Shown here in pieces: positions 16,368 to 23,449 of a stretch of 64,000 nt of DNA. Both the position numbers and the translations under genes were made by a program. Source of the DNA: Leucobacter zeae (lineage in GTDB: Bacteria; Actinomycetota; Actinomycetes; Actinomycetales; Microbacteriaceae); NCBI RefSeq assembly GCF_016758175.1, contig NZ_QYAB01000002.1:294799-358798 (forward strand). Direction: 5' to 3'. The first letter of the stretch is position 1; each line of letters opens with the position of its first letter. The notes under the pieces were generated by a model. That model did no database searches. It worked only from the letters and a program-made list of their open reading frames with translations, and was not told where the DNA came from.

Positions 16368-18001
16368 CGGACAACGCTCTGCTCACGATCTCGGAACTGA
16401 CCCTCGACCTCCCGAACGGCAGGCGACTGCTCGACGGCATCTCCCTCTCGGTCGCGGCGGGCGAGACGGTCGGCCTCGTCGGCGAATCGGGATCAGGCAA
16501 GTCGCTCACCTCGCGCACCGTGCTCGGGCTGACCCCGCCGCGCGCGATCCTCGGCGGGTCGGTGCTGCTCGACGGCGGCGAAGTGATTGGCGCCCCGCCG
16601 CGGGAGCTGCTGGGCGTGCGGCGGGAGCGCGCCGCGATGATCTTCCAAGATCCGCGCGCGGGGATCAACCCGATGCGCACGATCGGCGATCACATGACCG
16701 AGTCGCTCCGCCTCTGCCGGGGGGTGCCCGCCGCTGAGGCGCGTCGGGCGGCGGTCGAGCTGCTCCGCTCCGTGCGACTGCCGCGCCCGGAGGACCACCT
16801 CGACCAGTACCCGCACGAGTTCTCGGGAGGCATGCTGCAGCGCGTGATGATCGCCGGGGCGCTCACGAGCGCCCCGAAACTGCTCATCTGCGACGAGCCG
16901 ACCACCGCGCTCGACGTGACGACCCAGGCCGAGATCATCGATGTGCTCGAAGAGCAGCGCGCCGCCCGGGGCATGGGCATGCTGTTCATCACCCACGACC
17001 TGAACCTCGCGGCCTCGATCTGCGACCGCGTGTACGTGATGAGCGCGGGGCGCGTCGAGGAGCAGGGGACCGCGAAACGCATCTTCCTCGCGCCCGAGAC
17101 CGCCTATACGAAGCAGCTGATCGCGGCGACGCCCAGCATCGCGGCGGGCGACGCCCGGGGCGCGGCGGTCGGTGCAGCGGCATCCGATCCCTCCAGGCTG
17201 GACGGACCCCCGGCATCCGCTGAGCCGGTCGTGCTGGCGCGGGATCTCGCGAAGACCTACCACCCGCACGGCGGAGCGGCGGTGCGTGCGGTGGCCGGAG
17301 CGTCGATCTCGATCCCGCGCGGCGGGTCGCTCGGCGTCGTGGGCGAATCCGGCTCGGGCAAGTCGACGCTCGCCCGCATGATCGTGGGACTCGAACGTCC
17401 CGATTCCGGCGAGCTCCGCATCTCGGGCAGGGCCCCTGCCGGCGCCCCGCGCGGACGTGCCGCGCGCCTGGCACGGGCCAAGAGCGTGCAGATGGTGTTC
17501 CAGGACCCGTACCTCTCACTCGACCCGAGGATCCCGGCCGGACGCGCCGTCGAGGACGCGCTGCGGCTCCACGGCCGATCCGAACGCGCGGACACGCGGC
17601 GGCGGGCCGTCTCGCTGCTCCAAGCCGTCGGCCTGCGCGAGGAGCACGCCTCCGCCATGCCGCGCACGCTCTCGGGCGGTCAGCGGCAGCGCGTCGCGAT
17701 CGCCCGGGCGATCGCGATCGAACCCGACCTGCTCGTGATGGACGAGGCCACGAGTGCGCTCGACGTCTCGGTGCAGGCGCAGGTACTCGACCTCATCGAC
17801 CGCGTGCGCGCGGAGCAGGGGCTCACGATCCTGTTCATCAGCCACGACCTCGGCGTCGTGCGCTGCGTCTGCGACGAGACCGTCGTGATGCGGCGCGGCG
17901 TGATCGTGGAGGGCCGGCGCACGGAGGAACTCCTCGGTGCGCCGCAGCACGAGTACACGCGGCACCTCATCGCGTCCGTTCCGCAGCCGGTGTGGGAGTG
18001 A
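16364..18001 (+). CDS. Fused double ATPase of a peptide-type ABC importer (DppD-DppF fusion)
   Basis: Energy module of the importer in one 545-residue chain with two ABC domains. The first has Walker A GESGSGKS at 40-47, signature EFSGGMLQRV, Walker B LLICDEPTTALD. The second has Walker A GESGSGKS near residue 326, signature TLSGGQRQRV, Walker B LVMDEATSALD. The linker between them contains the oligopeptide-transporter C-terminal pattern (ETAYTKQLIAATPS). The fusion replaces the separate D and F subunits. The start ATG overlaps the permease stop, with GGAGGT nine bases upstream. It is followed without gap by a DUF3237 gene (TGATG). Confidence 0.92.
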   Translation: MTDNALLTISELTLDLPNGRRLLDGISLSVAAGETVGLVGESGSGKSLTSRTVLGLTPPRAILGGSVLLDGGEVIGAPPRELLGVRRERAAMIFQDPRAGINPMRTIGDHMTESLRLCRGVPAAEARRAAVELLRSVRLPRPEDHLDQYPHEFSGGMLQRVMIAGALTSAPKLLICDEPTTALDVTTQAEIIDVLEEQRAARGMGMLFITHDLNLAASICDRVYVMSAGRVEEQGTAKRIFLAPETAYTKQLIAATPSIAAGDARGAAVGAAASDPSRLDGPPASAEPVVLARDLAKTYHPHGGAAVRAVAGASISIPRGGSLGVVGESGSGKSTLARMIVGLERPDSGELRISGRAPAGAPRGRAARLARAKSVQMVFQDPYLSLDPRIPAGRAVEDALRLHGRSERADTRRRAVSLLQAVGLREEHASAMPRTLSGGQRQRVAIARAIAIEPDLLVMDEATSALDVSVQAQVLDLIDRVRAEQGLTILFISHDLGVVRCVCDETVVMRRGVIVEGRRTEELLGAPQHEYTRHLIASVPQPVWE

Positions 18002-18525
18002 TGGCCGCCGAAGCCGGTGAGCACCGGGTCGCCGGTACGATCGGCGCTGATGGGGAGCGGATGCGGCCAGGGTTCGAGTACGCGTTCGAGCTCAGGGTCG
18101 AGGTCGATCCCGAGATTCCGCTCGGCGGATCCGATCCGGGCGAGGGATTGCACTTCACTCCGATCTCTGGCGGCGACTTCGACGGGCCGCTGCTCCGCGG
18201 CACGGTGCGCCCCGGCGGCGGGGACTGGTGGGTGGGGACCGGGCTCGTGTGCCGCCTGGATGCCAGATACGTGATCGACGCCGAGGTCGCGGAGGGCATC
18301 GCATCGGTCGACGTGGTGAACCGCGGCTACTGGCGGACCGACGCGGCGTCCGCCGAGCGCCTGGAGGCCGGGGAGCACGTCGACGAGACGCGACTCTACT
18401 ACCGCACGGCGTTTGTCTTCCAGACCGCGCACCCGGAGTTGCAGTGGCTCGCCGCCTCCCAGTTCGTCGGGTACGCCAGGCCCGGGCCCGGCACCGTCGT
18501 CATCCGCGTCTTCCGCCTGCTATGA
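18001..18525 (+). CDS. DUF3237 family protein (first copy)
   Basis: A 174-residue protein with the DUF3237 layout: FEYAFELRVEVDPEIPLG at the start, then FTPISGGDFDGPLLRGTVRPGGGDWWVG, LDARYVIDAEVAEGIASVDVVNRGYW, YYRTAFVFQTAHPELQWLAASQFVGYARP and a terminal VVIRVFRL. It is predicted to be a soluble beta-barrel of unknown function, often found in aromatic or xenobiotic catabolic operons. Its ATG overlaps the transporter stop. The flavin monooxygenase follows 31 bases later and is flanked on the other side by a second DUF3237 gene. Confidence 0.8.
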   Translation: MAAEAGEHRVAGTIGADGERMRPGFEYAFELRVEVDPEIPLGGSDPGEGLHFTPISGGDFDGPLLRGTVRPGGGDWWVGTGLVCRLDARYVIDAEVAEGIASVDVVNRGYWRTDAASAERLEAGEHVDETRLYYRTAFVFQTAHPELQWLAASQFVGYARPGPGTVVIRVFRLL

Positions 18526-18556
18526 GCGGGCAACCGACAACTCGAAAGGCATCCCC

Positions 18557-19816
18557 ATGCAGATCCTCATCATCGGCGCCGGCATCGGCGGCCTCATCGC
18601 CGCGCTCAGTCTCGAGGCCGCGGGTTTCGACGACATCGTGGTCGCGGAGCGCTCCGCCGAAATCCGCGGCCTCGGCGTCGGTATCAACCTGCTCCCGCAC
18701 GCGGTGCGCGAGCTGACCGAGCTCGGCGCGGCGGAGCGCATCGCGGAGCTCGGCGTCGAGCCGGGAACCCTCGCCTACTTCAACCGCCACGGTCAGACCA
18801 TCTGGAGCGAGCCGCGCGGCCGCGACGCCGGTTACCGGTGGCCGCAGCTCTCCGTGCACCGGGGCATGCTCCAGCTCGCGCTGCGCGATCTCGTCGAGGA
18901 GCGGCTGCCCGACGCGATCCGCCTCGGGCACCGGCTGCTCGCGGTCTCGGACGACGGCAGGGCAGCGACCTTCGAGCTGCCGGACGGGGCGCGTTCCGAG
19001 CTCACAGCCGACGTCATCGTCGCGGCCGACGGCATCCACTCGGCCGCGCGGGCGCAGCGGTATCCCGATGAGGGCGGTCCGGTGTGGGGCGGACTCACCC
19101 TCTGGCGCGGGACGGCGCTCGTCGAGCCGTGCCTCGACGGACGCACCATGATCATGGTCGGCGACGCCGAGCAGAAGTTCGTCGCGTACCCCCTGAGCGA
19201 CCCGTCCCTCGACGGCGGCCGGCAGCGCATCAACTTCATCGCCGAGCGCCGCGGGGGCGGGGTCGGCGCGGGCTCCGACGCCGATTGGAATCGCCGGATC
19301 GATCGCGCCCCGGTCGCCGAGATCTTCGACGGCTGGACCTATGACTGGCTCGACATCCCGGCGATCATCGCCGACGCCGAGGAGCTGCTCGAGTACCCGA
19401 TGGTGGATCGCGACGCGATCCCGAGCTGGGTGTTCGGGCGCACGGTGCTGCTTGGAGATGCGGCGCACGCGATGTACCCGAACGGGTCGAACGGCGGTTC
19501 GCAGGCGACGCTCGACGCCCGCACGCTCGCGTACCACCTCGCGACCGCGCCGACGATCGATGCGGCGCTCGCCGCCTACGAGGCGGATCGCCGACCCGCG
19601 ACCGCCCGGTTGCTCGAGCTGACGCGGCAGACCGGACCGGAGCGCGTGATGCAGATCGCGCACGAGCGGGCCCCGGAGGGGTTCGCGGACGTGCACGACG
19701 TGATCCCCGCCGCCGAGCTCGAGCGGATCGCCGCGGAGTACAAGACCGCCGCCGGCTTCCACCCCGATCAGCTGAACGCCCGATCCTCGCTCGGCGCCCG
19801 GGTCGGGGCGGCGTGA
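18557..19816 (+). CDS. FAD-dependent monooxygenase, PhzS-like (PF01494 family)
   Basis: Class A flavoprotein aromatic hydroxylase of 419 residues using NAD(P)H and O2. The FAD-binding GAGIGG lies at 7-12 and the second flavin motif LLGDAAHAMYPNGSNGGSQ near residue 300. The stretches EIRGLGVGINLLPHAVREL, IWSEPRGRDAGYRWPQLSVHRG, DGIHSAARA and YPMVDRD match the phenazine hydroxylase PhzS subgroup, although no other phenazine gene is present. The start at 18557 follows GAAAGG; a longer frame upstream overlaps the DUF3237 gene and is not credible. The substrate probably comes through the co-transcribed importer. Confidence 0.88.
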   Translation: MQILIIGAGIGGLIAALSLEAAGFDDIVVAERSAEIRGLGVGINLLPHAVRELTELGAAERIAELGVEPGTLAYFNRHGQTIWSEPRGRDAGYRWPQLSVHRGMLQLALRDLVEERLPDAIRLGHRLLAVSDDGRAATFELPDGARSELTADVIVAADGIHSAARAQRYPDEGGPVWGGLTLWRGTALVEPCLDGRTMIMVGDAEQKFVAYPLSDPSLDGGRQRINFIAERRGGGVGAGSDADWNRRIDRAPVAEIFDGWTYDWLDIPAIIADAEELLEYPMVDRDAIPSWVFGRTVLLGDAAHAMYPNGSNGGSQATLDARTLAYHLATAPTIDAALAAYEADRRPATARLLELTRQTGPERVMQIAHERAPEGFADVHDVIPAAELERIAAEYKTAAGFHPDQLNARSSLGARVGAA

Positions 19817-20346
19817 GCGGGGGCGGTCTTCCGGTGCTCGTGCCGATCGCTGAGATCGTCGTGCGCCTCGGCGAGCCCGTCGATTTCGGCGTGACGCGCG
19901 ACGGCCGGCGCCGGTGCACCCCGGTCCTCGGCGGGGAGCTGACGTGGTTCGGGATCGGCGCCCTTGCGCCGGTTGCCGGTGGCGGGATCGGCGGCGTCGG
20001 CGGGGCCACTCAGGCCGCTGCGCCGAACGTCCTCCGGAACGTGCGCGCGCAGATCCTGCACGGGGGCGGCGACCGCCAGCTCGTGCGGGTCGATCCGGCG
20101 ACCGGCGACGAGGTCGTCGAGATCGATGCCCGGTACGACGCCGTCTCCGACGCCGGAGCCCCGATCGGGATCCGCGCATCGGGCGTGCGCCGGCACCCGT
20201 CCGGCGGCGCGAGCGCGTATTTCCGCGTCGCCGTGCGCTTCGAGACGGCGGACCCAGCGCTCGGGGAACTGCAGAATGCGCTGTTCGTCGCCGACGGCGC
20301 CCGCCTGGCCAGGGAGGTGCGCCACACGGTCTATCTCGTCGGATAG
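19813..20346 (+). CDS. DUF3237 family protein (second copy)
   Basis: A 177-residue relative of the DUF3237 protein two genes upstream, but clearly diverged. Recognisable parts are EIVVRLGEPVDFGVTRDGRRRCTPVLGGELTW, LVRVDPATGDEVVEIDARYDAVSDAGAPIGIRASGV, AYFRVAVRFETADPALGELQNALFVADGARLAREVRHTVYLV. The start is a GTG overlapping the monooxygenase stop (GTGA). It is the last gene of the operon and is followed by a large palindrome. Function unknown. Confidence 0.75.
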   Translation: MSGGGLPVLVPIAEIVVRLGEPVDFGVTRDGRRRCTPVLGGELTWFGIGALAPVAGGGIGGVGGATQAAAPNVLRNVRAQILHGGGDRQLVRVDPATGDEVVEIDARYDAVSDAGAPIGIRASGVRRHPSGGASAYFRVAVRFETADPALGELQNALFVADGARLAREVRHTVYLVG

Positions 20347-20390
20347 AGGCCCGTTGCGGACCCCGTCGCCACCCAGTGAGATGCCTGGCA

Positions 20391-20466
20391 CCGCCGAGCC
20401 ACTACTGGCCCGCCGAAATGGCATCCGCGCCGATGCCGTCTCGGCGGGCCCGTAGTGGCTCGGCGG
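20391..20466. repeat. Large palindrome, 35-bp arms (copy 1 of a dispersed family)
   Basis: The arms 20391-20425 and 20432-20466 are complementary except for three mismatches, around the six-base centre CGCGCC. It lies between convergent genes and may act as a bidirectional terminator. The core (CCACTACTGG, then CCGCCGAAATGGCATC) recurs almost exactly at 34247-34308, so this is a repeat family and not a chance hairpin. Confidence 0.85.
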
Positions 20467-20493
20467 GAAAACGAGGCGGCAGCGGCCTGCGGG

Positions 20494-22305
20494 CTACGCG
20501 TCGTCGAGGCCGTTCACGCGCTGGATCTCGCGCTGGTACTCCGCCACGACGGAGCGTGACACGCGGCAGTCGAGCAGGATCGTCCCGCTCGCACCGGCGG
20601 CCGTCCACTCGGCGAGCGCGTCGAGGTCAGCCAGCCGATCCACCCGTACGCCCCGTGCGCCGAGTGCCGTCGCCACCCCGGCGAAATCGACGTCGGGGAT
20701 CAGCATCGGGCCCTGGTCGAGCCCCATCGCGCCGTAGAGGTGCACCTCGGCCCCGTAGGCCGCGTCGTTCCAGAGGACGATCACGCAGCTGGGGGAGGTG
20801 CGGATCGCCGTCTCGAGGTCGGCGAGCGCCATGAGGCCGCCGCCGTCCCCCGTGCTCAGCACCGTCGTCGTGCCCGGGGCGGCCGCGGCGACGCCCGCAA
20901 CGGTCGGGAAGCCCAGGCCGATGGTCTGATAGGCGGTGCCGACCATGATGTGCCGCTCGGGCGAGGCGACCGGCCAGTACATGTTCGCCCAGCCGATGAA
21001 GTGGCCCCCGTCCGTCGTGACGTGGCGGTCCTCGGGCAGCAGCTCCCCGATGCGCGCGGCGACGGATCGCGGATCGAGCCGGCCGTCGGGGCACACGCCG
21101 TCGGCGTGCTCGCCGATCCCGGAGTCGCGCTCGCGCAGTGCTCCGCCCGGTTCGAGGCCGGCCACGCGCTCGCGCCAGCCGCTCGGCCGCGATCCGGCCT
21201 CGGCCAGCGCATCGGTGAGCGTCGCGAGCACGGCGCGCGCGTCGCCCTGCAGCAGCAGATGGGTGATCGGGTGGTTGCTCCGGGGCGGGGCGACCTGATC
21301 CTCGTCGATGCGGATCACGGTCGTGCCCGGGCCGAACAGATCGCCGAAGCGCATGGTGAACTGGTTCAGGCTCGCGCCGACGACCACGGCGACGTCGGCC
21401 GTCTCGATCGTCGCCATCGCCAGGGGCTGGCCGAACCCGCCCGTGACGCCGAGGTCGTAGCGCTCTTCGGGGAAGACGCCTCGGCCGAGCGCGGTCGACG
21501 CGGTGAGCGCGCCGAGCGCATCGGCGAGGGCGCCGAGTTCCGCGGCGGCTCCGGCGAGGTGCGCGCCGCGGCCGGCGATCACGACCGGGCGCTCGGCCTC
21601 GACGAGCGCGAGCACTGCGGAGTCGAGCTGGTGCGCCGATACTCCGACCCGTGGTGCGGCGGGCGTCCCCGGTGCGGCAGCGGCGGTCGGAATAGCAGCG
21701 ACCGGGTGCTGCGACGCGGAGGAGGACATGAGCGCGGCGAGCACAGCCGGGTCGGCGAGGTCGATGCCCGACGTCGCGGGCGCGGGTGCCGGAGCTGCGG
21801 TCGCGGGCGCGACGGCATCGGCGGTGACGAGGTCGTACGGGATGCCGATCACGACCGGTCGCTTGGCCCGGAGGGCGTATGAGACGGCGCGCTCGACGGT
21901 GCGTTCGATGTTCGTGACGGACAGCAGGTGCGTGCGGATCCCGAGCGCCGCGGCGAGCATCTCCTGGTCGACGTCCCAGGGGCGCGGCCCGGCGCTCGGG
22001 GCGTCGCCGACGACCACGAGCATCGGGGTGCGGGCCTGGGCGGCCTCGGCGAGCGCGGTCAGCGCGTTGGTGAACCCCGCGCCGTAGGTGGTCGTGGCGA
22101 TCGCCAGCCTGCCGCTCACGCGCGTGTAGGCGTCGGCGGCGGCGACCGTGCCGGCCTCGTGGCGCACGGCGGTATAGGCGACGCCGGCATCTCCGAGGCT
22201 CTCGATGAGGTGGGCGTTGCCGTTGCCCATGAGGCCGAAGCTGCGGTCGGCGTGGCGCGCGAGCGCGGCGGCGAGGGTACGGGTGAGCGAGGCTGGTGCG
22301 GACAT
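20494..22305 (-). CDS. Thiamine pyrophosphate-dependent enzyme, acetolactate synthase/benzoylformate decarboxylase superfamily
   Basis: A 603-residue enzyme of the POX/AHAS fold. The N-terminal domain contains the proton-relay glutamate in VRHEAGTVAAADAYTRVSG; a central domain follows. The C-terminal domain holds the TPP-Mg motif GDGGGLMALADLETAIRTSPSCVIVLWNDAAYG near residue 485. Such enzymes decarboxylate 2-oxo acids or join carbonyl compounds; the exact reaction cannot be assigned, and no small AHAS regulatory subunit gene is adjacent. The start is the ATG at 22305 behind AAGGA; a GTG directly before it is equally in frame. It lies downstream of an IclR regulator on the same strand. Confidence 0.82.
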   Translation of the reverse strand: MSAPASLTRTLAAALARHADRSFGLMGNGNAHLIESLGDAGVAYTAVRHEAGTVAAADAYTRVSGRLAIATTTYGAGFTNALTALAEAAQARTPMLVVVGDAPSAGPRPWDVDQEMLAAALGIRTHLLSVTNIERTVERAVSYALRAKRPVVIGIPYDLVTADAVAPATAAPAPAPATSGIDLADPAVLAALMSSSASQHPVAAIPTAAAAPGTPAAPRVGVSAHQLDSAVLALVEAERPVVIAGRGAHLAGAAAELGALADALGALTASTALGRGVFPEERYDLGVTGGFGQPLAMATIETADVAVVVGASLNQFTMRFGDLFGPGTTVIRIDEDQVAPPRSNHPITHLLLQGDARAVLATLTDALAEAGSRPSGWRERVAGLEPGGALRERDSGIGEHADGVCPDGRLDPRSVAARIGELLPEDRHVTTDGGHFIGWANMYWPVASPERHIMVGTAYQTIGLGFPTVAGVAAAAPGTTTVLSTGDGGGLMALADLETAIRTSPSCVIVLWNDAAYGAEVHLYGAMGLDQGPMLIPDVDFAGVATALGARGVRVDRLADLDALAEWTAAGASGTILLDCRVSRSVVAEYQREIQRVNGLDDA

Positions 22306-22440
22306 CACAGTTCCTTGATGACGATACGGGTGGATCGGGACCGTGTGTGTCTCGCGCGCTGTCGCTCGCAGCAGCGCCCCTTTTTCGAGCGCCTTAGCCG
22401 GCCGGGCCGAGGATGAGGCGCGACCGGGCTGGACCCTCTC

Positions 22441-22446
22441 ATCATA
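22441..22446 (-). promoter_or_regulatory. Possible -10 box for the TPP enzyme gene
   Basis: TATGAT on the minus strand, 135 bases before the start codon; no convincing -35 box at 16-18 bases. The 231-base gap holds no other feature I can support apart from a hairpin at its upstream end. Confidence 0.3.
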
Positions 22447-22509
22447 GGGGCAGCGCGCGGATCCCGAGCCCCGTGCGTTCGGCGGCGTCGAGTGCGCGGC
22501 GCGCTCCGG

Positions 22510-22537
22510 GTGCCGGGCGGCCGACGCGCCCCGGCAC
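22510..22537 (-). terminator. Possible terminator of the IclR gene
   Basis: GTGCCGGG (22510-22517) pairs with CCCGGCAC (22530-22537) around a 12-base loop, touching the stop codon of the IclR gene. There is no T-run. Confidence 0.3.
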
Positions 22538-23262
22538 TAGCGGTAGCTCTGCGCGATGCGGGCGGCCGCGCGGTGCAGCGCGTCCACCACGGCGTCCACC
22601 GATTCGGGCACGTTGAAATGCACGACGGCGACCGCCGCGGGGGGTTCGCCGGCGATCCGGAGCGGCACGGCGATGCCGGTCACTCCCGGGATCACCTCAT
22701 CGCGCGTGATGGCGTACCCCTCGCGTGCCGCGACCCGCGCCGCTCGGCTCGGATCGGGCGAGCCGAGGAAGGCGTTCCGCTCGTCGGGCGTCAGCGCCGA
22801 CTCGATCGCGTGTCCCGGCGCGCCGCGCCGCGCCGGGTGCCGCACGCCCGGATTGCGCGCGATCGTCGCGGTCACGTTCGACGGCTCGACGGTGATGAGG
22901 GTCACGACCTCGTCGCCGTCGAGCACCGTCACGAACGCCGTCATCCCGAGCTCGTAGGCGAGCTCGGTGACGGCGGGCCCGGCGGCCGTGTGCAGGGCGG
23001 GGGCGACGCCGCGGGCGAGCACCGTGAGCTTCGGGCCGAGACGGATCCGGCCTGCGGCGTCGCGCGCCACGAACCTCCGGTCCTCCAATGTGCGGAGGAT
23101 CCGGTAGGCGTTCGACCGGTGCACGCCGAGACCGTCCGCGAGCTCGCCGATGGTGAGCGGAGTCTCGGCTTCCGCGAGGATCTCGAGCGCGCGCAGTCCG
23201 CGTGCGAGGGTCTGCGAGCCGGTCGCGCCTGCGCCCGCGCCGGGTTCGCGAGGTGAGGTCAT
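22537..23262 (-). CDS. IclR family transcriptional regulator
   Basis: Regulator of about 241 residues. A winged helix-turn-helix at about 15-75 (TLARGLRALEILAEAETPLTIGELADGLGVHRSNAYRILRTLEDRRFVARDAAGRIRLG) is followed by the IclR effector domain (GMTAFVTVLDGDEVVTLITVEPSNVTATIARNPGVRHPARRGAPGHAIES; VPLRIAGEPPAAVAVVHFNVPE). Two ATGs (23271 and 23262) are possible starts; neither has a strong ribosome site. It is divergent from the 3-hydroxybenzoate hydroxylase gene, and a perfect 17-base palindrome lies between them. IclR proteins commonly control aromatic acid catabolism, which fits. Confidence 0.88.
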   Translation of the reverse strand: MTSPREPGAGAGATGSQTLARGLRALEILAEAETPLTIGELADGLGVHRSNAYRILRTLEDRRFVARDAAGRIRLGPKLTVLARGVAPALHTAAGPAVTELAYELGMTAFVTVLDGDEVVTLITVEPSNVTATIARNPGVRHPARRGAPGHAIESALTPDERNAFLGSPDPSRAARVAAREGYAITRDEVIPGVTGIAVPLRIAGEPPAAVAVVHFNVPESVDAVVDALHRAAARIAQSYR

Positions 23263-23388
23263 GCCGTCCATTGTGGCGCATTCGGCGGGCCGGCGACGCC
23301 CGTGCGGCCTGAACGGGGCGGGTCGCGCCCCGCGTATTGTGCGTCGGTGATGACCGAGGTATCCTGAGCGTGCGATATTCAAACGATC

Positions 23389-23405
23389 TGTTCACATAGT
23401 GAACA
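23389..23405. promoter_or_regulatory. Palindromic operator, probably for the IclR regulator
   Basis: TGTTCAC-ATA-GTGAACA is a perfect 7-bp inverted repeat in the 180-base divergent region, 45 bases before the monooxygenase start. It resembles the short AT-centred palindromes bound by IclR proteins. It lies in the most AT-rich part of the gap. Confidence 0.7.
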
Positions 23406-23449
23406 AGTGTCGGTGCGGCGCCCCGGTGCCGGCTCAGTGAGGAGAAACA

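Noticed and set aside
18557-19816. Phenazine biosynthesis cluster, from similarity of the monooxygenase to PhzS
   Set aside because: No phz core genes are nearby; the operon is a transporter/catabolic type, so only the flavoprotein subgroup is retained.
20494-22305. Acetolactate synthase large subunit of branched-chain amino acid synthesis (ilvB)
   Set aside because: No ilvN or ilvC gene follows, and the gene sits behind an IclR regulator in a catabolic neighbourhood.
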